Shown here: positions 20,054 to 33,297 of the stretch, in pieces | Position numbering within the stretch: the first letter of the stretch is position 1 | Layout of the letters: the number at the start of each line of letters is the position of its first letter | Source: Tillandsia leiboldiana | Lineage: Eukaryota; Streptophyta; Magnoliopsida; Poales; Bromeliaceae | Length of the DNA stretch: 64,000 nucleotides | Direction: 5' to 3' | Assembly (NCBI GenBank): GCA_029204045.2 | Contig: CM055066.1 | Span: forward strand, 23,292,120-23,356,119 | Position numbers and translations under genes: made by a program | Notes under the pieces: model-generated | Told to the model about the DNA's origin: nothing | The model's input: only the letters and a program-made list of their open reading frames with translations | Databases searched by the model: none

Positions 20054-21733
20054 TGTCACGCCCCGGGGTCGAAACTGTGACCCGGGCTCACCAACAGATC
20101 CGCCACCTATGCCAACCTGCATAGGCGAAGCGTCCTTCCTGCAAGAAAAGTACTACAACTAAGCAAAATATCAGAGCTATAAATAAAAGATCTGCTGTAT
20201 AACAAAAAATCAATCACTGTACAACTGGAAATAATACAATAAGTCTGTCTCCCAAAAATGATAATCATACAATATCCTCATGTACAAGCTCGGGACTCAA
20301 CCGGGAGGTAACTCCAATAAATACAACGGTGTACAGTCTCACGGTACATAATGTCCTCACTACATCAGTCTCTCAAAAGAGGAAAACGTAAAACAACTAA
20401 TCTGCTGTAGATCTCCTCTGAAGGGGTACCGCTACTCTCCAACGACGGGTAGGGATCTATCTCGCAACTCTCTCGCCTCGATCAACAATCGCAGAATCAG
20501 CAACATCCGCTAGGACTCTGCAAAACAGAGGAGAGGAAAGAAAATGAGGGGGAAAACCCCCAGAGGGTGTGAGAACTACACCAAAAAGGGAGTTCTCAGT
20601 GGGTACCACCGCCAGACCCGACGGTCTGCCCACTAAGTCCTCAAAATACAAAAGCTAACCAAAACCGTAAAGACTGAAAAAGAAGGAAGCTGGAGACTCT
20701 CAACAGCTATCCAGCCTCTATGCCTGTTGAGCCTGCCTATGCCTGCCGTGCCTGCCTATGCCTGCCTATGCCTGCCATGCCTGCCATGCCTGCCTATGCC
20801 TGCCTATGCCTGCCATGCCTGCCATACCTGCCATGCCTGCCTATGCCTGCTATGCCTGCCATGCCTACCTGCGCCTGCCTATGCCTGCCATGCCTGCCAT
20901 GCCAGCCTATGCCTGCTATGCCTGCCATGCCTGCCTGTGCCTGCCTATGCCTGCCATGCCTGCCATGCCTGCCTATGCCTGCCTATGCCTGCTATGCCTG
21001 CCATGCCTGCCTGTGCCTGCCTATGCCTGCCATGCCTGCCATGCCTGCCTATGCCTGCCATGCCTGCCATGCCTGCCTATGCCTGCTATGCCTGCCAAGC
21101 CTGCCTATGCCACGGTCAACAACTCACAATGACCCTGGGACCACCGTAACCCCAGATGGTTCCCAACTACACTAGCACTGGTCTAAACACAGCTACTAGA
21201 CTCCACTCGGTCCCCCTGACACGAGTGCAACTATAAGGCAAATGTCTGTAATAAACCCAATCTAATGCCACCAGTAGAACTGGTACTGCCTGCTGTGCCT
21301 GCCAAATCGGGTATGCCAGCCTACGCATAACACCGATAGGGGTTGGGAGTCTCAAGGACTCGAAGTCTGAAAATCGTACACTCCGGAGTGGCACTCGAGG
21401 GGAGCGACCCACACGAGTAAAGTGCCTCAGTAACAAGTATCGTAAATCAGCAGGACTGGATCATGACTCTGATCAAAGTGGGAAAGCCCAACCACTAAAG
21501 AAAGCCTCGGTCCTCAATCAGATGCAAAAATACTCAAATAGTGGGAAACTCTGTCCACTAGAGAAATCAGATACCCAATCTGGTGCATAAATAAATGTCC
21601 GGTCAACCGCCCAATATCCGCGGTTGCCGCAAAGCCCCACAACTAATCCAACCTGTCCCAGACACCAAGTCCCGACTACACTACCCAGAACCCCTGCTCG
21701 AACCTGAGCAACACAGACCACCTGACTAACGCC
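20054..21733 (-). repeat. Element D left (3') LTR, truncated
   Basis: Starts TGTCACGCCCCGGGG on the plus strand. It matches 62972-64000 closely, including the TGCCTGCC minisatellite. After about 21733 the text changes to pol 3'-end remnant with no polypurine tract, so the U3 half of the LTR is missing through a deletion. It carries the shared LTR hairpins (20106-20125, 20570-20598) and the CAACCGC palindrome (21604-21626). Confidence 0.65.
20720..21108 (-). repeat. TGCCTGCCTATGCC minisatellite in D left LTR
   Basis: Irregular array built from TGCCTGCCA, TGCCTGCCTA and TGCTA modules. All frames are open and read as short Met-Pro-Ala-Tyr-Ala-Cys repeats; this is not evidence of a protein. The same array is at 63640-64000. 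Confidence 0.85.
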
Positions 21734-22879
21734 ACGGGTAGGTATCCCTCAATAACGCCTCCAGCTCCCCAAACACCATTCACTCCCCGTGATTACTCCT
21801 TAACAACAACAACAACAAATCCAGAACGGCATAGCCCGATCACGCAATTCCCCCATCTCACAAGCCAAAATTCGCAACGGGCGTCCCTCGTACTCCAAAC
21901 GATCATAGATCTCAAAGAGGCAAGTCAATCACGGGCAAGGGATCCAAAAACACAACACTCCTGATCTTGAGACGTGAAATACAACAGGGTTCCATCCAAA
22001 GCTGGGGGAAAACAAGGTAATCGCCAGTGCAACACGCACCAAACCATAACCTGTGTCAACTCAACCAAGGCAATCCGAAACACATCCCCGCAATCATCCA
22101 AGAAAGAAGGAAGCCCTCACAAACAAGGGTCCTCACTCGGTCACTCCCGAATCCTGACCATCCGAGTGAACTACTCAGCCACGGTCTACTATAAAAGGAA
22201 CCCTCAGGGACACAACCGCAAGCCATGTTTGCCGCAACAGCCCACACAGCGCTAGCTATGGAATCATCCAACTCAACCCCAGCCCGCTCTCCTGTTCCAG
22301 GTATCTGCCATCACAGTGGCCCTGTCGGGGTAATCCAGAATGCTCACTAATAACCCAACGGTAATTCCACAGTCACTATGGGAGGTATCACTCAAACTCG
22401 CAGATCTCTCTCCCAACACTGGAAATGCTAGTATTGGTGCGGTATCAGTCTCATCAACCGATTGCCAAGCTCTCCTAGCACTGCCCAGTCCAAGAAGCTC
22501 CTTACCTTGACCATAAATATTGATCTCGGCCAATTCCCAATTAGTATCCATATTGGCCGGATTTCCACTGCCGCCCCTACGGCTAACACAAAGCGACCCA
22601 AGAAGGCATGCACTTGGAGCTAGAACTTGTATCTCAATAACTTGGCATACAGCTTCATCCACAAGTGCTCCAAGTCGCTCTAGGAGTAAATCAAAATATC
22701 CTCGAGGAACACCACTCCCAATCCGTCCAAGTACAACTAGGACACACAATTCCTCAAATCTTGAGGTCACAGGGCATTAGTCATTCCATTTGGCCTCACA
22801 ATGAGCTCATAATGCCCTTACCAGATCCTGAATGCCATCAAGGCAAAATCCTCGGCTGTCTGATTCCAAGTAGGTACTC
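21734..22879 (-). pseudogene. Decayed pol of element D: integrase end/chromodomain and RT part
   Basis: No long frame remains. Positions about 21740-21950 resemble B's pol 3' end (the chromodomain region, 42180-42360), and even more closely C's remnant at 52960-53170. Positions about 22560-22870 match B's RT nucleotide by nucleotide in blocks, including the stretch for LTNAP-type and FIDD-type positions, with many substitutions and stops. The text between is not recognisable. Because C and D share the same decayed text, the decay predates both insertions. Confidence 0.6.
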
Positions 22880-23484
22880 TGTCACGACCCGGGACCGACA
22901 ATTTGTACGGTTCGGGCACGCCAACAGACCCGCCAATCGGGCACGACCTCTCTCTACCCGAAAGGAACGGTCACAACCATCTCGAATCAAAACAATGCTT
23001 ATGACGAGATATAATATCAGAGTAAGATCACTACTAATTTAAAACTTCCATTCAATAAACAAATAGTTTAAGCCGATATGAAAGCATGATAAGAATGAAC
23101 CATAATAAACTTTATTACATGTTACATCTCTCAACTTACAATTACATAATATTACAATGCCTTTACATAAATTCCTCACCATACAAAGTTCACTCAAAAA
23201 ACATATAAAAGGGATACCTCTGCTAGACCCTCTAGGTCTCTATGCTGCTGGGCCCTTGCCCCAGTCGTATACCTCGCCGTCTGCCTCTGAACCGCCGCGA
23301 TCGCTGCATCCATACCTGAACCTGTGGGGGGGTGCACCCAAGGGGTGTGAGAACTCCTGACAGAGTTCCCAGTGGGTTCAACCACCGAGAAAAAGTGTCC
23401 TACACCACTTGGTCCAATGGAAGCAATAATAATAGTGCTAGGAAACTAAAATCCTCGATATCAAATGCAGCTATGCAAAACAAT
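22880..23484 (-). repeat. Solo LTR E, left part
   Basis: Includes the LTR terminus and a short GAACTC/GAGTTC hairpin (23351-23368) in the position of the GAGAACTAC hairpin of other LTRs. ACAAT at 23480-23484 is the left TSD of F. Confidence 0.65.
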
Positions 23485-24294
23485 TGTCACGCCCCGAGTT
23501 CAAAAACCAGAGAATATATATTTTTTTTTTTTAAATCAGAGTTGCAAAAACAGTCAGGGCAATGACAGACCGCCACATATATAGAAGAGTCCCAATCCCC
23601 TTTGGAATTGAGCCTTTTCTATATATGCACGGCTAGCTTGGCAACAACATCAGAGTACTAACTACGTACAACTACAAGCAAAAGTTACAATTAACTTTAC
23701 AATTATTTACATCTGAATTACAACTCTTTCCTTTAACATCAAATAATATATGAACTTTCGGTTGTCCAGGGTCAACATCTAACACGGAATCTCACCAACA
23801 CGTCCCGACATCCCAGCACCCGCTCGGCCTGAAAAACAGTCACCCGAGGGTGTGAGATACACCGGAGTGTATCCCAGTGGGCACGACGAGCCGAGAAATA
23901 GCAGATCGTACCTACTGGTATACAATACTAGAGGATAGTAATAATCAGGGGTTAGGGTAAAGCAGATATATAACTGGTGCTGTAAAGAAAGCAAAACTTA
24001 TAATCTGGGTACAAGCATAGGAGATACTTTTAGCAGAATTTAAAATAGGATAAACATGTATCAGGATAATCAACGCATCAAGGAGTAGGACAATCAGCAA
24101 GATAACAATGAAACTATAATCAAAGGCATCACAAAGAATCATATACAGGTAGATAGCTAGAAGCCAGATCAAAGAATCAAGGATGTATGTTAAAGTAACT
24201 TAACAACACATGCATCAAATAAATGAAAACACAAAGACCCAATCACAAGCTACCATATTGGCCTTCACAATACCTCAGGCAAGGCTGCCCACTT
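23485..24294 (-). repeat. Solo LTR F, left part
   Basis: Carries the terminal end and a GATACAC/GTGTATC hairpin (23856-23873), the F version of the shared LTR stem-loop. CACTT at 24290-24294 is the left TSD of G. Confidence 0.65.
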
Positions 24295-24940
24295 TGTCAC
24301 GCCCCGGGTGTAAACCAGAACCCGGGCCCGTCTACAGATCCGCCGTGCACACGGTATTTCCCGTGTACACGAAGCGCCAAGCCTGCTCAGATAAAAGAGA
24401 TAACAATAAAAGAGCAATAAAAACAGAGCTGAACTAAAACTAATACATCTCAGACTGAAGCTGGAAATAAAATACAATACATTTGTATAAATGATACATC
24501 TGTCTCTCCCAGCTCACCAACATAAATACAACCTGCTGGCAAAAGCCAGTCCCAAATGAAAGAGTACAACCGTCTGAGGAAAACCTGGGTACACCAACAG
24601 TCCAGCTAACACGCTCATCCTGCCTCGAGATCTATCTACTCAGCCGTCCTCTCTCCTCGACCTGCCGCTGAAAGCCTAGCAGCACCCGCAGAAGACACTG
24701 CAAAACAAGGAAGAAGCAAAAGAGGAAAGAAGAATGGGGGTGAGAACTACTAGTAAACCAGTAGCCTCCCCTAGTGGGTAAATCCTCAAACTCTGACACA
24801 CCCACTAGGTCTACCAGAGGCTAAAGAATAAAGAAGAGTGGTAAGAAATGAAACCGCTACCAACAGGGAAATCTACCACTACAATGCCTCTACCTGCCCA
24901 GCTAAAGATAGCTAAGTGTATGCATCAGAAAATCGAAGCC

Positions 24941-25235
24941 TGCCACATCGGGTATGCCAGCCTACGCATAACACCGGTGTGGGATAGGAGTCTCAATGTC
25001 TGCCAAATCGGGTATGCCAGCCTACGCATAGCACCGATAAGGGGTAGGGTTCTCAATGTCTGCCAAATCGGGTATGCCAGCCTACGCATAGCACCGATAA
25101 GGGGTAGGGTTCTCAATGTCTGCCAAATCGGGTATGCCAGCCTACGCATAGCACCGATAAGGGGTAGGGTTCTCAATGTCTGCCAAATCGGGTATGCCAG
25201 CCTACGCATAACTCCGATATGGGACAGGAGTCCCA
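24941..25235 (-). repeat. 60-bp tandem repeat, five copies, in G
   Basis: AATCGGGTATGCCAGCCTAC recurs every 60 bp exactly. The middle three units are nearly identical. Element D's LTR has one copy at about 21290-21350, so G amplified it. Confidence 0.9.
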
Positions 25236-25958
25236 GGGTCTCAAGTCTGCAAATTGCGCACTCAGCTCTAAAAGGAAAAGTACCGTCTCCCGAAGGAAGC
25301 CCAAAACCCTCTCCCCGAAACCCAAGTATCTGACTACACTAACCCAGCCCCTGCTCTGACCCGAGCATAATATCCCCTATGTTTAAGTGACTGAAGAAAG
25401 AATGCAACATGGTTTCTCCTAAGTCAATTCCAGCATGATAGTGTAGCAGAAAAGAAGGTGGCCTATCTAGGTGACCATTCAAGCATGCAAAAGTCATTAA
25501 CTTGTTGAACCATTTTAAGTACCCTAACCACATACCTCAGCCTTTCATTTAATCAATCAACAAGACAGGGATTTAGCATAAATTCCAAGTAATTCTACTA
25601 CATGTTTAAAGCATGGACTCATCATTAATTAACTTGTAGTTTTCTAACAATGCGATTATCAACAAAGAAACCAGGACTTCATACAAGCATGCTAGGTCCA
25701 TTCCACAGATTTACTAACAGCAAAATCAAGAGCATTCTAATAGGCCTAGTGATAAATCCCAAATGAGAGGTTTACAAAAACACCCACACGAGTAAAGCAT
25801 CACCGGGCAATAACCGCGCCGGTGTAACAAAAGCATCATCGGGCAATAACCGCGCCGGTGATAAAAGCAGGATTGGATCACAACTATAAAGCCCCAGTGG
25901 AACACAACCTTCCACTAAAAGAAAACTGATTCCCAATCAGATGCAAGAGTAACCATCC

Positions 25959-26300
25959 GGTCAATCGCCCAATATCCGCGATTGCCGCAACACCCCACAA
26001 TCCACGACCAGGTCTAACAACCGACCTCCGGTCAACCGCCCAATATCCGCGGTCGCCGGAATAACCCGCAATCAGAATCATGTCCCACATCCGACATCTG
26101 GTCAACCGCCTACTATCCGCGGTTGCCACAAGACCCTCTAGTCCATAATCAAGCCTGATCACCGATGTCCTATAACCGACATCCGGTCAACCGCCCAATA
26201 TCCGCGGTCGCCGCCAAAACCCAAAATTTATAATCATGCCCTATCTCCGATGTCCTATAACCGACATCCGGTCAACCGCCCAATATCCGCGATCGCCGCC
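25959..26300 (-). repeat. Five spaced GGTCAACCGCC modules in G
   Basis: GGTCAACCGCCCAATATCCG or a close variant starts at 25959, 26030, 26100, 26185 and 26270. Most carry the CAACCGC...GCGGTTG-type inverted repeat, some with stem changes. D, J and B have one or two copies. Confidence 0.75.
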
Positions 26301-27726
26301 AAAACCCATGATCCATAATCCAGGCCCCGGCTACACTATCCCAAACCCCTGCTCAAACCCGAGCAAACCCACCTGACTAACGAAAAGGAGAAAGAAACAA
26401 ACAAGGTTTCTCCTAAGTCAAGTTTCAGCATGAAAGTGTAGCGATAAAAGATGGCCTACCTAGATGTCCAAACAAGCATGCAAATGTTCTCAAGGAAATA
26501 AAGAAAAAGGCGACCAATAGTGGTTCCACATGTGTAACAATTAATAGAGCCGCATAGATATAACCATCATGCAAAAACATTATCCAACCACACATGTCAA
26601 TGATCCATATTCCATAATAAAGCATCACTATCCACCTATGCATGTCATAAAATCCTCAACTAGTACCAACCACCGTCAGATAATCATAAAGCCCATGATA
26701 TACATTCCAATCCACATGCAAGATTAACCGCTAACATTCCATCCATACCAACATGTATAAATCCCAACCACCATCAGATATCCACAATAGTATATGACTT
26801 AAGCGTGCATGTCCAAAAAGAGAGATCACTCTAATATTCCTAGTGAGCATGTCAAAATAGAGGTAAGCAACAACCACCCACCTCGATCGCTAATTCCAAG
26901 TCCAAGAAGTGCTCTCGCCCAAACCAATCAGCCGCCGTGATCGCTGTACAAAATTACCCCAACCATACACACAAATAAGCACACAAGTACCCATACATGC
27001 TGTCCAGAATTCAGTCCCAAAGATGCCCTGTTTTTACCTGCGAGAAGTGCCCAGAAAATTCCAAGAAAAATACTCTCACGATCCTCACGACGAACCCGTC
27101 GAAACGAGTACCTGCACGCTCAATTCCGAGCTTCCTACACTGAGAAACAATTCCGACAAGGGAACCACCCCGAATTAAACTACTCTCAAAAACTGTAGCA
27201 ATAACTACTGTTCACAGATATTCCTCACCTTCGAGAAATATTCAGAAAATTCCAAGAAAATTTGGGCATATTCCTCGTGATGTGTAGATGCAAATCGCCT
27301 CTTGAATCGCCCCAATCCGATGCCTGTGCGCGAAGATATCGCCAAAATACCACACCGCTGTCCCAAAACTCCGCCCAGAAAATGAGGTCACAAGATGATC
27401 CGAAAAACCCATGAAAAGCTCGGAATGGGAAAAACCAGTAAACATGGGAAACATAGCCCTACCTGTCGTGAAGCCAACGACGCAAGAATCACAGAAAAAG
27501 GTGCTCGGGGTAAGCCGGGGGAGTCCTCGCACCGAAATGCGACGAAGAAGAACACAAACGAACGAGCATCGCGCCGCGCCGTAAAAATGGTAACCTCGGG
27601 ATGCGTGCTGCCGAAAAATATGGAACTCTGCAGATGGATCCGCCACAGGGAGATGAAGAAAACTCGTGAAGGTGGCACTGTGAAAGGAGGAACAGGCAAA
27701 AAGTTCTCTTCAGTAGAACTCGGCCC

Positions 27727-27734
27727 TATATATA
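27727..27734 (-). promoter_or_regulatory. TATA box of LTR G
   Basis: TATATATA just downstream (in minus-strand sense) of a GC-rich region that contains CCACGTGTC-type motifs. It fits the U3 promoter position. Confidence 0.45.
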
Positions 27735-28724
27735 GCCTGAAGAAACAGCCTGAAAACAAATCCGGAAATACCCGCTATGTCCCAACTTCCGGGCGCCCCA
27801 ACTTTCGGGCGGCTACAGTGTTGGGCCCGGCCCAACACTGTGCGCGCCCGAAAACTCCTCCTGCCTCCACGTCGCCCCCGCAACAGCGGACAGCCGCGCT
27901 GGCCGCCCACTGCGCGACGCGTGGGCCAACGCTGCGGCGACACGTGGCGGCCCACGCGCGGGAACCTGGCGTCAACGCGCCCACGTGCGCCTGACGCGCC
28001 GCCTGCCACCCGCCCTGCCGCGCACTGTTCCGAGGCACCCGGTGCACCTCCGTGGACCCGGCCTGCAAGAGCCCGCCAACCACACGACGCCACGTGTCCC
28101 GCCGGTCCACTGCACCACGCCCGCCCGTTCCGTAGACCCAGTCCACTAAACCGCCCACTCCGACACTGCCACGTGTCCACCCCCTGGTCCACCGTGCGCC
28201 CCGCACTCTCTGTGGACCGCGCCCCGCGGACCGGCCCACTCCCGAGCCGCCACGCGTCCCGCCCCCGGTGCACGCCTGCCGCGTGGACCGGGCGGCCCGC
28301 GCCTCCGTCCGCCGCGCCGCCTGCGGCCGCTCCGCCGCCGCCGCCGTCGCCGGAAACACTGTTCCGGCATGAACAGTGTCCGAAGCTCAAAAATCACAAA
28401 TGGGTAGTCCGTTTTGACCGTTTTCGCGCGCTGAATCCGAATTTGACGTCCATTTTGCCAAATTCCAACTCCAAAATTTGCCGAAGGCATCCGGAAAGGT
28501 ATTCCTTGGTCCAAACTTCGCGCTGAGTCCATTTTTAATATCCGCATCGCGCAAAGCCACTTCTAACGATCCGACAGAGTCCATTGATCACCCACGTGAT
28601 CCAATAAGCCCGAAGTCCGCCACTTGTCTCCAATTGGTGCACAAACACCTCCAACACACAGTACAGGCTCCCAAGATGCCACCAATGACTCTACCACAGC
28701 TCTGCAGAGATCCAGGTCATCACA

Positions 28725-31700
28725 CACTTGGCACCACCTGGTTGACATTCCCTTCACAAGGGTCACGGGTTGCCACAGCTAACCACTTTACCGGTAAAGT
28801 ACACCGCTACGGGGGATCAGCCCGCTAGTGTACGTGAAGAACAACGGTGCGGGCGATCATAATGCAAATGCTCAAGCTCTCGGTCCACTGACCGGGTAAT
28901 CGGCAACAAGCCGGGAAATCCCCACTGGGATGCAACGACAAGATCAACTGAATCTCAACTCTCATGCAAGACCAAGGCAAATCTCAACTCAACATAAGCT
29001 CACAGATAAACTCAACTCAATCACACAAACTAACCAAATGATACAAAACTAAACACATATCTTTAAGAAAACTATTTTGAAAAATCCAAACCTCGAAGAG
29101 CGTTGCCCTCGTCCTATCAAACAAGAACAGACTCAGGCGACACTACGAAGCTTGGGTTTTAGGTCCAACCTCGCAGAGCAATGCCTTTGTCCTATACAAC
29201 AAGAACAGACTCCGGCGACCCTACGAAGCTCGGTAAAAACATTAGTTGATTAAATCTATGCGTTCAGCAGTGTATTACTTGATCAGTAGAACAAGCAAGC
29301 TCACCAATCCAACATGGAAATGTTCCAAGATAAGATATAAATACCAGAGGGACAATGAATAATCATGTAAGGCAGAATAGGATTGATAACAGGCATAGCT
29401 CAACATCTAACAACCAATCAGGCAGACTAACCCCTTATGCAACTAAACACATGTTTTTAAGAAAACCTTTGAAAACAATAGGTTTTTGGGTCCCAAAACT
29501 CGTAGAGCGTTGCCCTTGTCCTATCAAACAAGAACAGACTCAGGCTACCCTACAAGGCTTGGTAAAAATATTTATTTTAGAAGATCATGTATTTAGCAGC
29601 ATAACAGGCGAACAATAAGGAAGCAAGCTCAACTATCAGATGACCAAACAGGCATGGCAATATGTAGAGCAATAATATAACCACTGGAAACAACTAATCA
29701 GCAGATATGGTAAAGATCACTAAAGAAGATCATAATCAGGCATAAAGCAGGTATAACGTAGCAAATAACTGAATCAAAGGAAGGGCAGGCTCAAGCATTG
29801 GTAGATCAATATAATAGTCAAGCATAGGAGTGCAACTACGAAATGGCCAATCAGTCAAAGCAACTAACAGTAATATATATTGCAACCAAAGGCAGACAGG
29901 CTCAAGATAAACTAGGTTACCAAAAACAGGAGTCCAACCAATACCGTACACCGAGGGCCGAACTGATAAAGCCCGGACCGAAGATAACCCACCTGGCAAT
30001 GCGCAGGCGAACCCTGACTCCAACTGATCCCTCGAAGACTCTGCCAACCTGAATCAAGACTATGATCAGGGAACAACTCAAACACACCCATCCCGACATT
30101 ATTTTTAAACTCTTGTCGCTAACATGATCTCTTTTTAATTACTTAGACATCCATGTCTGACGACAATACTTGGACCAATATAATCTTATATCCCATCTTT
30201 GGTAAAATTACCAAATTGCCCCTCCCGGGAATTCCTTTTGGATTTCTGGGAGATTCAGGCTTTCAAACTTAGCCGCTGGCTCAACCAGATTCTACTGGGA
30301 CTCAACAGTCGGCTTGGTGAAACCGCCGTAATTTCTCAAATTACGCGATTGCCACCGGGACGCCGAAAAATCGACGATTTTGCCGATTCTCGGACCGATC
30401 TCCGATTTCCGCTCAACGGGAGCCGTTGGATTCCTAACGAAAAGTTTAGGAATCATTTATACACTGTTCTAAACTGTATGCAGTGCCAAAATTGCATTTA
30501 GACCCCTAGGGTTTCTAGAATTCCCATTTTTAGCGTCATTTGAGCGCTGTTTTCGCTCGTTCTTTCAATTGGAAATTTATTTTGACGAACCGTCACTTCC
30601 AGCAGGTGACATTTGTCTTGCTGAACACCGTGCTCACCAATTTGTGGCAGCGCGGAACCCGAGGCAAACTTCGGGTCATGAAATGCTCTCTAACCTAGCC
30701 CAAAATGAATTTTTGTTTTTCCGAGTCTCCAAAACCCAAATCTAACGCGAGCATCATGTCGAGTGACCCCAAATTAGCTAGGAGTATACTGTCGCGGCTT
30801 CGCTAACAGCCCGGAACTTAGTTTTGTTCCAACATTAGTCTAAAAGGTTGATTTCTCTACATCTGTTAATCCGATAGTCAAACAGACGAACTTTGTATAT
30901 GGAAGTGTCTCTGGACAGTGCCAGGATACTGATGCTCACCTTACTTTCAGTCCAAAAGTGATGGATCAACCAGATCCATGTTCCTTGCTTTCTAACAGTT
31001 TGACAAAGCCCCACAACGCATCCACTCAGAATCAACTTGATCTGAAGTGAGCACGGAGCTCAGGGGATGTTTTTAAACCACTTTCATATTTTGCGCAAAC
31101 CCTAAATCCCACTAAAATCTTATTGGGGCAATTTATCAAACACCTTGTGGGCATCACTTATATACATTAATTAAACACCTAACTCCAATTTGTTTTCAGC
31201 AAACACAAGTAACCTAGGGTTTCTAAGTTGGAAGGAAAGCTAAGGCATAATGTTTAGAGGTTACCTGAGGGATTTGGCCGGCGCCCGGAGGCGGCGGCGG
31301 CGGCCGGAGAGAGGCTCGGGCTAAGCTTCAAGATGCAATAATCAGGATGGGGCAACATTCTTTTCGAAGGCAATTTGACCAAACCAACATGATAGGACTT
31401 CTTTAGAGGTTGTCTAGGACCAACCTGGGTCATCCGCCGGCGGCGCGGAGCGGCGGTGAGCGCCGGCGACGGAGCTCGGCCCATGCAACCAAGGTGAAAC
31501 CCGAGGATGAGAAAATCCACGTTAAGTCTGACATGCAAATATATAGGAAGCTCCATATAGGTCTAGAGGTCTTACCTGAGGAGTCCACCCACTTGACGGA
31601 GCTCCGGCGATCGCCGGAGACCATTTTCTCCAAGCTCTAGGTGAACTCGGCCACCTCTAATGGCGGATTCCGGCCGGCGAGGCGTCGGCCGGCGCAAGAT

Positions 31701-33292
31701 GGACCAAGTTGCCTCTCTCGGTCCCCCGGTGCTTGCTGAGTGGTTGGCCGCGGCCTGGGTGCACGGCGGTGCCGGGCGGAGGAGATCCGGCGAAGTGCCA
31801 TTTGGCTCGGTTCTAGGGCTTGACTTAGCGGCGGGGTTCCTCAACGGATCAACTCGAAACTTTGGGGAGACCTTGCAGTCACCGAGAAGAGATGATCCAA
31901 CGGATCTGATCTCGACTTCAACGGTCGGATGAAGGTGGCACCCATCGACGGCCGAAAACGATAATTCCGGCGATAACTCACTCCCGCCGGCGACCGGGAC
32001 GTCGATGGCGGCTAAAACTCTACAGGCACGATCCACTCGATGTTAGAAGCACACTTCTAGAGTCCAAGGGCCAAACAAATTCAAAAGGTTCCAACCTCTC
32101 ACCTTGACGGAGAAGAAAAAGAGAGAGATGGGGTTCGCGGCGGCGCTCGGCGGCGCCCGACGTCGGAGCACCCTGGCCCGGTCGCGGTCGCTAAGAGAGG
32201 CACCCAGAAGTGGTCATGTGCAAGGAGTGGCCCTCTTGGTGCTTCCCACTCCAACCTATCCGAGAATAACCTCACACTCTTCTCTCTTTTACTTGAGTTA
32301 TTCTCTAATGGTGGTGGCTCTTGGGTTATCCAAGGCTTCGGGGCTGGTTCTAGGGAATGCAGAGGGTAGGTTGGCTGCTTGGAAATCCCCCCCCCCCCCC
32401 CCCCCCCCCCCACAACCCCTCGGGTGCAATGGATCAAGGAAGACCAAGAGGCAAACATTGAATACTTGATTCCTTTGCAAAATAACCCCAAGCCACGTTC
32501 ACACTTAAACCTAGCATCCGAGACCTGATCAAGGGTTGCAAAATGCACCCAACACCCTGACCATGAAGTCCCTTAAACTATGGTACATAAAATATTTAGG
32601 TTTTACTAGAAATTAGTGGTTTTTCGGCACTTTTCACGTATTTCGAGACAAATCGTTCGTCAATTCGAAACACGGATTGCGCCATTGCGTCCGGCACGTC
32701 GAAACCTGTCAGGTAGCGTACCTGTTTAGTTTGTTTGACGATTCGACAAAAACTCGTTCCATAAAAACTGTCTAATTTTACAGTTTTCACGCTTTTCGAG
32801 ATTCCAGAGCCGTCAAATAGAATTTTCGACTGGGCCATTATGTTCAGAACGTCGAAAATAGCTGAAATTGACTACTCGAATCACTATATTAGGAGTCCAG
32901 ATAGTAAATTGGCCAACGTCGGTTCAAGAGGCAATCAAAATCAAGGTTTACTACTTATCTACAGTATATAACATAAGTTACTGTGCGCAGGAACACTGTT
33001 CCCTTGGTCGCGGCTAAGTGCCCTCTTCTTCTTTGAATTCTGGAAGATCCGACCGTCAGATCGAAAAGTGCTGAATATGAAACTTGCTCAGTTCGACGAG
33101 ACGATCGCAACGGTCAACTCCGATTTCCAAGATCATGCCCGGATTGGAAATTAGCCTTTTTGCCTCGTAATTCGTGCAACTTGCACCCCGACAATTGATC
33201 AAATAGATCAATTTAGATCTTTAGAATCTAACTCCGGCTAAAAGTTCATCTTTTATTTTATTTATTAAAAATAAAATATCCGGATTACTACA
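28725..33292 (-). repeat. Solo LTR F, right part
   Basis: No gene. It has three copies of a module around AACAAGAACAGACTC (about 29090, 29165, 29500) that also occurs in J near 18390, GC-rich stretches at 31260-32200, a perfect 18-bp palindrome (31602-31619) and a run of 25 C (32387-32411). Confidence 0.6.
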
Positions 33293-33297
33293 ACAAT

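Larger units (their letters stand above)
24295..28724 (-). mobile_element. Solo LTR G (same family as B's LTR)
   Basis: 4430 bp, plus-strand ends TGTCACGCCCCGGGTG and CAGGTCATCACA, with perfect TSD CACTT (24290-24294 and 28725-28729). It has no internal region. Features include a five-copy 60-bp array, repeated GGTCAACCGCC modules at 25959-26290, a TATA box at 27727-27734 with ACGTG motifs upstream in sense, and a GC-rich U3 at 27780-28370. Open frames in the GC-rich part have no domain. Confidence 0.8.
23485..33292 (-). mobile_element. Solo LTR F, split by G
   Basis: Plus-strand ends TGTCACGCCCCGAG and GGATTACTACA, with perfect TSD ACAAT (23480-23484 and 33293-33297). Without G it is about 5.4 kb, very long for an LTR. 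No primer site, gag or pol is seen. Confidence 0.7.

Noticed and set aside
20720..21175. Cysteine/proline-rich repeat proteins over the TGCCTGCC array
   Set aside because: Minisatellite read in several frames at once; unit number varies between D's two LTRs and there is no start context.
27395..28526. Proline/arginine-rich ORFs in the GC-rich part of G and similar ones at 37275-37800 and 38390-39000
   Set aside because: They overlap on both strands within LTR U3-type sequence, have no domain and are not kept between related LTRs.
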